Below are positions 35,502 through 44,804 of a stretch of DNA of 64,000 bases, piece by piece. Origin of the DNA: Cohnella thailandensis. GTDB lineage: Bacteria > Bacillota > Bacilli > Paenibacillales > Paenibacillaceae. The stretch is taken from positions 186,001-250,000 of the forward strand of contig NZ_JACJVQ010000006.1 in NCBI RefSeq assembly GCF_014212135.1. Reading direction: 5' to 3'. The notes below the pieces were generated by a model. The model was not told where the DNA came from and searched no databases. It saw only the letters and a program-made list of their open reading frames with translations. The stretch's first letter is position 1. The number at the start of each line of letters is the position of its first letter. Made by a program: the position numbers and the translations under genes.

Positions 35502-36835
35502 AGTTCCATTGGAAGCTATTCTTAACGATGGCTCTAACGATCGTGGGGATCAGCGCGGTTTATGTCGCCCTTACCCACCTCGTGGTGAAGCGGTCGATCG
35601 ACGTCATTATCGATGAGTCTAGAGGACAAGAAGTGGCTATGCTCGTCTCCGAGCTGAAGGATTACTATTCGAGCCATGGACAATCCTGGGAGGGAATCGG
35701 GCTTGTCCCTCTTCTGAAGGATATCGAGCAGAACGACCCGTCCATCGCCGTCAAGGACAGCCGCGATCATCAAGTGATTGTCCGGCAAGGCAATGCGCCC
35801 TTGAAATTAATTGCCCGTCTCGGGATTGAGCAAGAAATCGTCGTTCAAGGAGATTCGGTAGGGCAACTTTATTATTATGACCCGGAGATCGCCAATTTCA
35901 ATAAAATCCTGATCGGAGTTCCGATATCCGTCGTCTTTGTCTTGGTCGGAAGCGGAATTGTGCTCCTGGCCATCGCCCTGTTTATCGCGTATCAATTATC
36001 GAAGTGGCTGGCTTCCCCGCTGAGGGCGCTTCTCCCGTCCATCGAACGGCTTGGCAGAGGAGAGCTTGGCGTACAAGCTCATGTCAACGTTAACGACGAG
36101 TACGGGAAAATAGCGGGCGCGTTTAATCGGATGTCGACGCAATTGGAGCAAGCGGAGAAGCAGCGGCGGAATCTGACGGCGGATATCGCCCATGAGCTGA
36201 GGACGCCCCTTACTATTATTGGAGGAAAGCTGGACGAATTGCAGCAGAAGGGGCAATCCGTCGCCCCCGAGATGCTATTGCCGCTGCAAGACGAGCTCAT
36301 TCGATTAAACCAATTGGTCGAGGATTTAAGAACGTTATCTTTGGCCGAAGCAGGGAAGTTAACCTTAAACAAATCGGATACCGACATGGCCGATTTAGCG
36401 CGTCGTCTCTGCGAAGCCCTATCGCCTCTAACCGAGGAGAAGGATATTTCTTTGCAATTGGAGGTAGCCACGGATCGAACGACCTTATTCGTGGATCCGA
36501 ACCGAATGAAGCAAGTCCTGATAAACTTGCTTACGAATGCCATCCGCTATACGCCAAGCAAAGGGAGTATCTTTTTCCGCTTGAAGAAGGATGGGGATTG
36601 GCTGACGATCATCGTGCAAGACACCGGTATCGGGATCCCTGCCGAGCATCTCCCGCATCTGTTCGATCGTTTCTACCGCGCCGACGAAGCGCGTGCGCGA
36701 AATAGCGGAGGAACGGGCTTGGGGCTGGCCATTGCCAAGCAATTTGTCTTATCCCATCAGGGAAGCATTCATGTCGATAGCGAGGTTAATCATGGGACTC
36801 GTTTTAGGATTCGGCTGCCGTATCGTCAACAATAA
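35498..36835 (+). CDS. Sensor histidine kinase (BaeS type)
   Basis: 445 residues. Membrane helices at about 8-30 and 137-166 enclose an external sensor of about 105 residues. HAMP about 167-220, H-box ADIAHELRTPLTII (His232), and HATPase boxes NLLTNAIRYT, VQDTGIGIP and GGTGLGLAIAKQ. Partner of the overlapping response regulator. The sensor domain has no recognisable fold. Confidence 0.92.
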   Translation: MKFHWKLFLTMALTIVGISAVYVALTHLVVKRSIDVIIDESRGQEVAMLVSELKDYYSSHGQSWEGIGLVPLLKDIEQNDPSIAVKDSRDHQVIVRQGNAPLKLIARLGIEQEIVVQGDSVGQLYYYDPEIANFNKILIGVPISVVFVLVGSGIVLLAIALFIAYQLSKWLASPLRALLPSIERLGRGELGVQAHVNVNDEYGKIAGAFNRMSTQLEQAEKQRRNLTADIAHELRTPLTIIGGKLDELQQKGQSVAPEMLLPLQDELIRLNQLVEDLRTLSLAEAGKLTLNKSDTDMADLARRLCEALSPLTEEKDISLQLEVATDRTTLFVDPNRMKQVLINLLTNAIRYTPSKGSIFFRLKKDGDWLTIIVQDTGIGIPAEHLPHLFDRFYRADEARARNSGGTGLGLAIAKQFVLSHQGSIHVDSEVNHGTRFRIRLPYRQQ

Positions 36836-36877
36836 ATGCGCACGGGTAAGCTTTCGGCCGATTCTCCGCAAGACGAA

Positions 36878-38374
36878 TTAGTGCGCGGTTGCGATTTGTT
36901 CGCCTTCGGCGACCGGATCCATCTTCTCCTTCGTCATCAGGAATGCCGCAATCAGCGCCAAACCGGCGGGGATGAGGCTCCAGGCGAAGGTTGCTCCGAT
37001 GGAGCTCGACAGCCCGGCGGTAATCGTATCGAGAAGCTGAGGATCGATCGATTGGCGGAACGCCGGGTTCAGAAGCGAATGGGGATCGCTTAGGTTCAAA
37101 TCGGCCGGAACCGCTATATCGCCCTTGCCAACCGATTCGGTGAGCTTCGACAGCAGGCTGTGGCTTTGGATAATCCCGAATACGGTAATGCCAAGCGCCA
37201 TGCCGAGCGAGCGGTTGAAGTTCAAAGTCGAGCTTGCCGCCCCGCGTTGAGTCGCCGGGAACGAATGGAGCACGGAAGTGCTTAACACCGAGAAGGAAGC
37301 GCCGATCCCCAGGCCGATTAGAATCATGATCGCCGTAATGAGAAGGCGGGAAGTATCCGCGGTAATTTGCGAGAGAAGAACAAGGCCTATCAGCAGGATC
37401 GCTAACGTCCCCATCATAATGGTACGGTATTGCAGCTTGGTCATCAGGAACCCGCCAAGCGTCGCGGTGACGACCGAACCGGCCATCATCGGCAATAAGG
37501 TCAGCCCCGAATTGGAGGCGGAGCCGCCCAGCACGCCCTGCACGTAGATCGGAATAAAAATCGCCGCCGTCATGTAGGCCGCGCCGCTGAGCATGGCGAC
37601 CAGATTGCTGGTCGCGTACAGTCTGCTGCGGAACAAGCCGAACGAAATGATCGGCTCGGCGGCTTTTTTCTCTACCGCGACAAGCAAGGCGACCAGAACC
37701 GCGAATCCGGCGAACAGTCCGATAATTTGCGGGGAATCCCAGGCATACGTTTTGCCGCCCAGCTCCAGTCCGAAGATAAAGCAGACGACAGCCCCGACGA
37801 GCAGAATGGAACCCGCCCAATCGATTTTTTGCCGCGAATGCTCTGCCGACTCCTTGTAAAACAAAGCAATCATCAGCAAGGCGATAAAGCCCAAAGGCAA
37901 ATTGATGTAGAAAATCCACGACCAGTCGAGATGATCGGTGATGTACCCTCCGAGCAGCGGACCGACCACGCTCGACAACCCGAACACCGCGCCGAATGCC
38001 CCCATCATCTTCCCGCGATCCTTGGGCGACACGACATCGAACAGAATCGTGAACGCAATGGAGACCATCGCTCCGGCTCCGACCCCTTGTACGGCGCGGA
38101 AGATACTCAACTCTACGATGGATTGCGCCATTCCGCACAACGCGGAGCCGGCCATAAACACGACGATTCCGAAGATAAAAAACCGTTTGCGCCCGTACAT
38201 ATCGGACAGCTTGCCGAAGATCGGCATGCACGCCATCTCCGCTACCATATACGCCGTAGTGACCCAAACGAACTTGTCGAGGCCCCCCATCTCCCCGACG
38301 ATCGTGTTGTCCATGGACGCCATCAGAATCGCGAGCAATAGTCCTCCGACGATGGCCGCCAGTTTGTTTGTCAT
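36878..38374 (-). CDS. DHA2-family (EmrB/QacA) MFS exporter with internal deletion
   Basis: 498 residues from ATG 38374 (AAGGAAGG 9 bases upstream; ATG 38383 is too close to it). Fourteen membrane helices; motif A is GKLSDMYGRKRFFIFG. At the end of helix 1 the protein reads MDNTIVGEMGGLDKFVWV. Relatives typically have about eight more residues there (TIV, a short ATAMP-like stretch, and a second TIV before GEMGG), which form conserved motif D1. The missing block lies between two TIV copies, as expected for a deletion between direct repeats. The frame is kept, but activity is doubtful. Confidence 0.85.
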   Translation of the reverse strand: MTNKLAAIVGGLLLAILMASMDNTIVGEMGGLDKFVWVTTAYMVAEMACMPIFGKLSDMYGRKRFFIFGIVVFMAGSALCGMAQSIVELSIFRAVQGVGAGAMVSIAFTILFDVVSPKDRGKMMGAFGAVFGLSSVVGPLLGGYITDHLDWSWIFYINLPLGFIALLMIALFYKESAEHSRQKIDWAGSILLVGAVVCFIFGLELGGKTYAWDSPQIIGLFAGFAVLVALLVAVEKKAAEPIISFGLFRSRLYATSNLVAMLSGAAYMTAAIFIPIYVQGVLGGSASNSGLTLLPMMAGSVVTATLGGFLMTKLQYRTIMMGTLAILLIGLVLLSQITADTSRLLITAIMILIGLGIGASFSVLSTSVLHSFPATQRGAASSTLNFNRSLGMALGITVFGIIQSHSLLSKLTESVGKGDIAVPADLNLSDPHSLLNPAFRQSIDPQLLDTITAGLSSSIGATFAWSLIPAGLALIAAFLMTKEKMDPVAEGEQIATAH

Positions 38375-38584
38375 AGGTTCCATTCCTTCCTTATCCCTGA
38401 ATTGATGGGTGAACCATCATCTGAAACCATCATAAGCTGCCCTTGTTGACAACTGTATGTCAAGGAAGAACGGAATCCGTTATAGCCAATAGCTATAGCA
38501 AGCTATTATTTATTCGTAGAACCGTATAGGGAATCGAATATGCTATATTCGTTTTACTAATCATTTTCCGAGGGGATTTAACTT

Positions 38585-39724
38585 ATGAGCACCCAGACCG
38601 AACCGAGCAAACGAACCGCAACTCCATTTCGATACGATATCGTCGGCAGCTTCCTGCGCCCACGCGAGCTGAAAGAGGCACGATTAAAGTTCCAGAACGG
38701 CGAAATCGACGCCGAACAGTTGAAGGAAGTCGAGAATGCCGAAATCGTGAAGCTCGTGCAGAAACAAAAAGAGGTCGGCCTTCAAGCCGTAACCGACGGC
38801 GAATTCCGCCGCTCCTGGTGGCATCTGGACTTCTTCTGGGGATTCGACGGCGTGGAACGGACGGTCATCGATCAGGGCTACCGATTCAACGGCGCCCAAT
38901 CCAGACCGGAGACGGCTCGCCTGACCGGCAAAATACGGTACAGCGGCCATCCTTTTGTTTCGCATTATGCATTCCTAAAGGGAGTGGCAGGGGAGGACGT
39001 CGTTGCGCGCCAATCGATTCCCGCCGCCGCGCAGTTCCTGTTCGAGCTGGACCGGGCGGAAAATCAGGAGAGCACGAAGGCCGTCTACCCGAACCGGCAA
39101 GAGCTTCTTTCGGATATGGCCAAGGCCTACAAAGCGGCGATCCTTGACCTCTATCAAGCCGGCTGCCGCAGCGTCCAAATCGACGATTGCACGTGGGGAG
39201 CGCTTTGCGACGAACAGTTTATGGCCTTCATGAAGCAGATCGGCGTGAACGTGGCCGAATACGCGAACGAATTCGCGAAGCTGAACGAGGAAGTCGTCTC
39301 CGGGCTGCCGGACGATCTCGTGGTCACGACGCATGTATGCCGCGGCAATTACGTTTCGACCTATGCCGGAGTGGGCGGAGGCTACGAGCCGATCGCGCAA
39401 ACGCTCCTTGGCATCAATAACTACTCCGGTTACTACCTGGAGTTCGATACCGAGCGGGCGGGCGACTTCAAGCCGCTTCGTTACCTGAAGGACAACCAGC
39501 AGGTCGTGCTTGGCCTGTTCTCCTCCAAATTCGGCGAGCTTGAGAGCAAGGAGGACATTCTGAAGCGGATCGAGGAAGCGAAGCAATACGTCGATCTGAA
39601 CCGGATTTGCCTGAGCCCGCAATGCGGCTTCGCTTCAACGGAGGAGGGCAACCACCTGACCGAGGAGCAGCAATGGCGCAAGCTTGCTTTCATTAAAGAA
39701 ATCGCAGAGGAGATCTGGAGGTAA
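38585..39724 (+). CDS. MetE-like methionine synthase, cobalamin-independent (YxjG/YxjH type)
   Basis: 379 residues, the length of the single-domain MetE C-terminal relatives YxjG/YxjH of Bacillus. DIVGSFLRPREL opens the barrel; zinc ligands are expected at His/Cys in THVCRGNY, Glu in YYLEFDTERAG and Cys in CLSPQCGFAST. Catalyses methyl transfer to homocysteine or a related thiol from an unidentified donor. GAGGGG precedes ATG 38585. No SAM riboswitch is visible in the 200 bases upstream, unlike many yxj genes. Confidence 0.87.
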   Translation: MSTQTEPSKRTATPFRYDIVGSFLRPRELKEARLKFQNGEIDAEQLKEVENAEIVKLVQKQKEVGLQAVTDGEFRRSWWHLDFFWGFDGVERTVIDQGYRFNGAQSRPETARLTGKIRYSGHPFVSHYAFLKGVAGEDVVARQSIPAAAQFLFELDRAENQESTKAVYPNRQELLSDMAKAYKAAILDLYQAGCRSVQIDDCTWGALCDEQFMAFMKQIGVNVAEYANEFAKLNEEVVSGLPDDLVVTTHVCRGNYVSTYAGVGGGYEPIAQTLLGINNYSGYYLEFDTERAGDFKPLRYLKDNQQVVLGLFSSKFGELESKEDILKRIEEAKQYVDLNRICLSPQCGFASTEEGNHLTEEQQWRKLAFIKEIAEEIWR

Positions 39725-39732
39725 TCCAATCC

Positions 39733-40269
39733 TTATCTGTCGATCCCATAGCGAAGCTGAACGATACCGCCGCCGAGAGGCTTGCAGTCCAGCAATTTCA
39801 CTTTCTTATACCGGTAGTTATCCTTATCGATCAGAAGATTCAATCCTTTCCCTTCCACCACGGGCGCTACATTGAAGATCAGTTCATCTACAAGGCCTTC
39901 GCCGAGAAACGAATTGTGGATGTCCGCGCCGCCGCTGACGAGCGCGGTTTTATGGCCTTTTTGCCGCAGGCAGTCCAAGGCTTCCCGGGGCGATCCCGCG
40001 ATCGTCAGACCGGGGATGGCTTGGATGCTCTTGGACATCACCACGATGTCCATCCCGGCGAAGGGGCCTTCCGCGTTTGTCTGCTCCTCCAGGGAGACCC
40101 TGCTCGGATCCTGCATTCCCTCGAACGTCTTACGACCGACAATGAAATTTCCCGCCGCTTTGGCTTGTTCCGCGAAGTCGCTTAATGCTTCTTGGGTCGG
40201 CGGGTTGTCGGGTCCGGATTGCGCATAGTTGCCGTTAGCGGTTAAAGTTGCCCACAGAATGGTTTTCAT
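39733..40269 (-). CDS. Dihydrofolate reductase-fold (RibD C-terminal) protein
   Basis: 178 residues from ATG 40269 (GAGGA 9 bases upstream). KTILWATLTANGNYA, GNFIVGRKTFEGM and LVSGGADIHNSFLGEGLVDEL match the RibD-C/DHFR-like family of NADPH-linked reductases that are not true folate enzymes. Cytosolic. It converges with the MetE-like gene 8 bases away, without a clear terminator, so some antisense transcription is likely. Confidence 0.88.
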   Translation of the reverse strand: MKTILWATLTANGNYAQSGPDNPPTQEALSDFAEQAKAAGNFIVGRKTFEGMQDPSRVSLEEQTNAEGPFAGMDIVVMSKSIQAIPGLTIAGSPREALDCLRQKGHKTALVSGGADIHNSFLGEGLVDELIFNVAPVVEGKGLNLLIDKDNYRYKKVKLLDCKPLGGGIVQLRYGIDR

Positions 40270-40611
40270 AAGTAGATTCCTCGCATTCGTAATGGTGTGC
40301 TTTGCTTGAATCAAATCGTAATCGAGCGCGATACTTTTGAAAAGTAGTTATATTTAAGTGCAATAGTTTCAAAAAATGAACTATTGGAACATCGGGCTTT
40401 CCGGGGTATACCTTGATTGGAATATTCTTTATATAGTATATTTCATGCAGGAAATGATACACGTAAACCGGAGGGGATTTCCGAAAGGGTTCGAAGGGCC
40501 CGCGGAACGGAAGTGGATCAAATTTAAGCGGGTCGGCTATTGTATAATAAGTGGATATCCTATTAAGATCTCATGCAGCAGCAAATGCAGGGACACGAAG
40601 GAGCGGTGGAC
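40270..40611. promoter_or_regulatory. Intergenic control region with inverted repeat and promoter
   Basis: 342 bases between divergent genes. It holds CAATAGTT-N10-AACTATTG (40361-40386), a perfect 8-base inverted repeat near the reductase promoter side. It also holds a rightward promoter candidate TTGATT (40413-40418), 18 bases, TATATT (40437-40442). A second AT-rich TATAAT (around 40543) lies closer to the glycosyltransferase gene. The remaining leader of about 170 bases shows no other feature. Confidence 0.45.
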
Positions 40612-41802
40612 ATGGCGCGCGTATTATTTGTGAATACGGGATCGGAGGGACACATCAATCCGACCCTTGGAGTCGTGCGGGAGCTCGTTTCGCGCGGAGA
40701 AGAGGTCGTGTACTTCTGCGTAGAAGCCTATAGGGAACGCATAGCGATGACGGGAGCTTCCGCGCGAACCATTGACGGCCAAGCTTTTGTCCGGGCATTT
40801 ATTTCGGGAGGACGGAATTATATGCTCGAGAGAATCAACGGCTTGTTGCTAACCGCGGATGTCGTCCTGCCAAGCGTTCTCGAACAGATCCGAGGCGAAC
40901 ATTTCGATTACGTTGTCCACGATTCCATGTTCGGTTGCGGACGTCTGCTTGCTCAGATCCTTAAGCTTCCCGCGATCAGTTCCTGTACTTCTTTTGCGCA
41001 GACCGAGGAGTCGTTCGATAGCCAGTTGGAATCGTTCTACGAGGAAGTCCCTGCCGATATAGTTAAACCGATATACGATAAGTATCTAAGCTTGACGGAA
41101 AGGCTGAAGGTAAACTACGACGTAGAGATCCGTTCTCCTTACGAAGCGTTCTGCAATCCCGCACCGCTTACCATCGTTTATACGATAAAGGAGCTCCAAC
41201 CTCATGGGGAAGCCTTCGACCAATCTTATAAATTCGTTGGCCCTTCCCTCTCAGCGCGGTTAACCTCCGGGAACTTCGATTTTGCCGCAATCCAGGGGAA
41301 GAACCTTATTTATATCTCGCTGGGCACCGTGTTTAACCAGGCCGTCGAATTCTACAGGCTTTGTTTGGAGGCATTAGGGAATTCGGGCTATTCGGTTGTT
41401 ATGGCCATCGGGGATAAGGTCCAAGGTTCCGAGCTAGGGGAGATTCCTCCAAACTTCATTGTAGAAGGGTATGTCCCGCAAACGGATGTCCTGAAGCACG
41501 CGAAATTATTCATTACGCATGGGGGAATGAACAGTACCCATGAAGGTCTCTATTACGGCGTCCCGTTAATCGTAATCCCGCAAGGCGCGGATCAGCCGGT
41601 CATTGCGAGGCAGGTCGCCGAGGTCGGAGCGGGAATCCCGTTGCCTATGCAAGGACTGACTGCCCCTCGACTGCGCGAGGCCGTCGATCTAGCGTTAAGC
41701 CGCGCCTCCTATACGAAATGCGCCTCCCGAATTGGCGAAGCCTTGAGGAATTCGGGCGGGTATTCTCAAGCGGCGGATGAGATTTTGGAATACGTGCGGT
41801 AA
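40612..41802 (+). CDS. Macrolide-family (MGT) glycosyltransferase
   Basis: 396 residues from ATG 40612 (AAGGAG upstream). GT1 fold: N-terminal VLFVNTGSEGHINPTLGVVREL acceptor domain and C-terminal UDP-sugar site LFITHGGMNSTHEGLYYGVPLIVIPQGADQPVIARQV. Such enzymes glucosylate macrolides, flavonoids or other lipophilic compounds, often as detoxification. It is followed 48 bases later by a small ABM-domain protein, probably in the same transcript. Confidence 0.9.
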   Translation: MARVLFVNTGSEGHINPTLGVVRELVSRGEEVVYFCVEAYRERIAMTGASARTIDGQAFVRAFISGGRNYMLERINGLLLTADVVLPSVLEQIRGEHFDYVVHDSMFGCGRLLAQILKLPAISSCTSFAQTEESFDSQLESFYEEVPADIVKPIYDKYLSLTERLKVNYDVEIRSPYEAFCNPAPLTIVYTIKELQPHGEAFDQSYKFVGPSLSARLTSGNFDFAAIQGKNLIYISLGTVFNQAVEFYRLCLEALGNSGYSVVMAIGDKVQGSELGEIPPNFIVEGYVPQTDVLKHAKLFITHGGMNSTHEGLYYGVPLIVIPQGADQPVIARQVAEVGAGIPLPMQGLTAPRLREAVDLALSRASYTKCASRIGEALRNSGGYSQAADEILEYVR

Positions 41803-41850
41803 TATAATGGGTATACCCGAATGAACTTATTTTCTTTATCGGAGGGACCT

Positions 41851-42183
41851 ATGAGCGGAATTGCCAAAACTCCTCAACCCCCTTATTATGCGGTCATTTT
41901 CACATCCGAACGAACTAGCGGCGATCATGGCTACGGAAAAATGGCCGACAAGATGGTTGAGCTGGCCGCGACGCAACCCGGCTTTCTAGGCATAGAAAGC
42001 AGCGATCGGGACCAGGACGGGCTTGGGATTACGGTTTCCTATTGGGAATCCTTGGAGGCCGTTCGGAATTGGAAAGAACACTCTATGCACAAAGTGGCGC
42101 AGGAAAAGGGAAAGACGGTTTGGTATCAACGATTCGGCCTAAGAGTATGCAAAGTCGAACGCGACAATTTCTTTGAAATGTAA
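41851..42183 (+). CDS. Antibiotic biosynthesis monooxygenase-domain protein
   Basis: 110 residues from ATG 41851 (GGAGGG upstream; the ATG at 41821 lacks one). The ferredoxin-like ABM fold is seen in YYAVIFTSERT, then MVELAATQPGFLGIESSDRD and ISYWESLEAVRNWKEHSMHK-like sequence. Close relatives are small stand-alone proteins of unknown substrate. Follows the glycosyltransferase gene. Confidence 0.83.
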   Translation: MSGIAKTPQPPYYAVIFTSERTSGDHGYGKMADKMVELAATQPGFLGIESSDRDQDGLGITVSYWESLEAVRNWKEHSMHKVAQEKGKTVWYQRFGLRVCKVERDNFFEM

Positions 42184-42192
42184 GCTGAAAAG

Positions 42193-42228
42193 ATACGACC
42201 CTTCTACTTTGGCGTAGAAGGGTCGTAT
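42193..42228. terminator. Long hairpin between convergent genes
   Basis: ATACGACCCTTCTAC-TTTGGC-GTAGAAGGGTCGTAT, 15 perfect pairs but no T run on either side. It probably acts as a two-way terminator or processing site. Confidence 0.65.
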
Positions 42229-42237
42229 GTCTAGTCT

Positions 42238-43194
42238 TCAGAAGGCGCCGAAGCGGCTGCCTGCGGCCACGCCTTTGGGGGATATGCGTTCAATCTCCGC
42301 CAGATCGTCGGCCGTCAGAGTCACTTGCAGCGCGTCAAGGTTCTCTTGCACGCGGTCCAAACGCTTCGTTCCCGGGATGGGAACGATCTGCTCGTCTTGC
42401 GCCAGAAGCCAGGCTAAACTCAATTGGGCGGGGGTACAGCCCTTTTGAGCGGCCATTCTCTCGATGAGAGAGACGACCTCAACGTTCTTGGCGAAGTTCT
42501 CGCCCTGGAACCGCGGGTAATGGCGCCGATAGTCGTCCTCCGGCAAATCCTCGAATTTCTTGATCTGTCCGGTCAGGAAGCCGCGGCCAAGCGGGCTGTA
42601 AGGAACCAGGCCGATCCCCAGCTCCTTAAGAACCGGTAGAACCTCATCCTCCACTTCCCTGCTCCAAAGCGAGAATTCGGTTTCGACCGCGGTAATCGGA
42701 TGCACGGCATGAGCTCGTCGGATCAGATCGGCCGGAGCCTCCGATAATCCAATGTATCGAATCTTTCCTTGCTTAACGAGGTCAGCCATCGTGCCGACCG
42801 TTTCTTCGATGGGGGTATTCGGATCGGGGCGATGCTGGTAATAGAGATCGATGTAATCCAGACCCAGGCTGTAGAGGCTGGCATCAACGGATTTCTTGAT
42901 GTAGGCGGGGTCCCCTTTCGGGCCTTGCCCGTGCGTAATTCCGAATTTGGTGGCAATGATGGCCTGATCGCGTCGGCTTTTAAGCGCGCGCCCAACAAGC
43001 TTTTCGTTTCCCCCGAAACGCCCGAGCATGAACTCCGACCCGTAAAGGTCGGCCGTATCGAACATCGTCACGCCCGCATCCAATGCTCCTTGAATGGTGC
43101 GCACGGATTCGTCGTTGTCGGGCATCATCATCGTTCCGAGGCCGATGGCCGACACTTCAAGCCCTTCATTACCTAGTTTCCTCTGTTGCAGCAT
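42238..43194 (-). CDS. Aldo/keto reductase
   Basis: 318 residues from ATG 43194 (GAGGGG upstream). TIM-barrel AKR: catalytic Asp/Tyr in [15 protein letters not shown], Lys in IIATKFG, His in YYQHRPD; NADPH site toward the C-terminus ([17 protein letters not shown]). Similar to YakC/IolS-type reductases. It lies downstream of, and in line with, an MmyB-type regulator gene (99 bases gap). Confidence 0.92.
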   Translation of the reverse strand: MLQQRKLGNEGLEVSAIGLGTMMMPDNDESVRTIQGALDAGVTMFDTADLYGSEFMLGRFGGNEKLVGRALKSRRDQAIIATKFGITHGQGPKGDPAYIKKSVDASLYSLGLDYIDLYYQHRPDPNTPIEETVGTMADLVKQGKIRYIGLSEAPADLIRRAHAVHPITAVETEFSLWSREVEDEVLPVLKELGIGLVPYSPLGRGFLTGQIKKFEDLPEDDYRRHYPRFQGENFAKNVEVVSLIERMAAQKGCTPAQLSLAWLLAQDEQIVPIPGTKRLDRVQENLDALQVTLTADDLAEIERISPKGVAAGSRFGAF

Positions 43195-43293
43195 AGGGTT
43201 CCCCTCATTTCTAACGTAGGATCGATCGAACATGAGCCCATTCTAATCGTTCCTTGCCGAGGCAACCACACAACGTTTTTACTAGTAATAATT

Positions 43294-44112
43294 TTAACGG
43301 TCAGCATTCGGATCCTCTATCGTCGGCGTGTAAATGCAGATGTGAATATCCGGCCGGTCGGTCGGATTCACCAACGAATGGATATCATAAGGAACGGGCT
43401 GATGGGCGCCGGGGAGCCGCAAAATAATCCGTTTGACTTTTTTGAGTTGAATGTCGTACTGGCTCCAAAGTCGTTCGAACTCGGCGCTGTTCCGGATCAG
43501 ACGCTCCACCGTCGCCTCGAACCAAGGATCATCCCGGTGTTTATCGTAATAAGTCCGGAACACGGCCACCGAATAACTCGCGAATTCTTCTATGTTCACG
43601 ATGCGATGCCGCATATCCGTATCTTCAAACAACATCCGCAGGAAATTACGTTCTTGGACGGGAATGGAGGCGAAGTCGGCAAACGCCTCTTGGGCCGCCT
43701 TGTTCCAAGCGAGCACTTCGCACCTCTCATTGGTAATATGAGAAGGGTAAGGCAATTGATCGATAATCCTCTGCATCTGCGGGTCCGCGGCGGCCGGGGC
43801 CGCAAGAGGCGTCTCGGCTGCATGAGGGTTCCATAACTGATATAAATGGCTCTTCTCGGCCGAAGTTAATCGGAGCGCTTGGGCGATGCTGTCGATCACG
43901 TCTTTGGATGGGGTCAAATCCCGTCCTTGTTCCAGCCACGTATAGTAGGTGACGCTTACGCCTGCCAGAACGGCGACTTCCTCGCGCCTTAGTCCCGGCG
44001 TCTTCCGCTGCCCGTGGGCGAATTCCAAGCCCGCATCCTCCGGTGAAAGCCGCTCCCTTCGCGATTTAAGAAATACTCCCATCGCTTTTGCTTTGCTGCT
44101 GGCAACAGTCAA
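43294..44112 (-). CDS. XRE/MmyB-type transcriptional regulator (second copy)
   Basis: 272 residues. TTG 44112 has GGTGATC 8 bases upstream; the next ATG (44082) would still keep the helix-turn-helix. KTPGLRREEVAVLAGVSVTY and YTWLEQGRDLTPS match the first-copy regulator at 27654-28496 almost exactly, and the MmyB domain includes VLAWNKAAQEAFADF. Upstream of the aldo/keto reductase on the same strand, a likely target. Confidence 0.87.
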   Translation of the reverse strand: MTVASSKAKAMGVFLKSRRERLSPEDAGLEFAHGQRKTPGLRREEVAVLAGVSVTYYTWLEQGRDLTPSKDVIDSIAQALRLTSAEKSHLYQLWNPHAAETPLAAPAAADPQMQRIIDQLPYPSHITNERCEVLAWNKAAQEAFADFASIPVQERNFLRMLFEDTDMRHRIVNIEEFASYSVAVFRTYYDKHRDDPWFEATVERLIRNSAEFERLWSQYDIQLKKVKRIILRLPGAHQPVPYDIHSLVNPTDRPDIHICIYTPTIEDPNADR

Positions 44113-44216
44113 AAGTCGATCACCGCCCCTTACATATAATCGCCTTAGAATGACGATAACATTTTACGGGTTCTTCGCTCAACTTGTCGGTCAGAACTCT
44201 GCTTAGTGCGCCCTGA

Positions 44217-44582
44217 TCAGAAGAGATCGGGCAGATCGCTCCAGTTGATGGTTAGGATAACGATGTTCAATACGGCGAATACGAGCGCGGGCGCCGTTTG
44301 GCCGAAAGAATCCCGGGCCTTGAGATGGACCAGGCAAGCGGCCAGCATGGTGATTCCAAGCCATACGCCGGCCCATGCGGTTGCCCAGCCGTACCAGTAG
44401 CCGGCTAAGAGCGCGGCGGCACCGGCCAATTGGACGAAACCGGTCAAGACGCGGAATCCCCGGGACAACCCGAGGTGCGCGAAGATATCGGCCCAGTACT
44501 TGGCCCCGACGACTTTGGCCGTTCCCGAGAAGAGATAGTACGCCAACAACAAGCTCTGAAGGACGATCGAGAAAATAAACAA
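44217..44582 (-). CDS. DoxX-family membrane protein
   Basis: 121 residues from TTG 44582, chosen because AGGAGG lies 7 bases upstream. Four membrane helices; YYLFSGTAKVVGAKYWADIF and GFVQLAGAAALLAGYW are DoxX-like. Monocistronic. The function of such small DoxX proteins is unknown. Confidence 0.82.
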   Translation of the reverse strand: MFIFSIVLQSLLLAYYLFSGTAKVVGAKYWADIFAHLGLSRGFRVLTGFVQLAGAAALLAGYWYGWATAWAGVWLGITMLAACLVHLKARDSFGQTAPALVFAVLNIVILTINWSDLPDLF

Positions 44583-44804
44583 GCGAATTCCTCCTCTAAA
44601 CTATAAATATTTAAGGTCTTTATTGGACTGACGTTTGAGAACGAACGGACGTGACAAGAAGACCTCAGCGAGTCGGCATTTGCAATTTTCGGCCTATTCT
44701 GTCTAGTAAAAGTTCTTGGAGACTATGTATACTATAAGTAAGTTAGGTCCAATACATTACTATGCTCCTATGTCAGCATTAGGATAGATCGGAGATCGTT
44801 CGGG

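Noticed and set aside
36804..38267. 487-codon open frame on the minus strand
   Set aside because: Shifted frame of the DHA2 exporter gene; product is Arg/Gly-rich without motifs and no ribosome site.
38384..38584. SAM riboswitch or T-box before the MetE-like gene
   Set aside because: No S-box core, T-box or terminator/antiterminator pair is visible in the 211 bases upstream.
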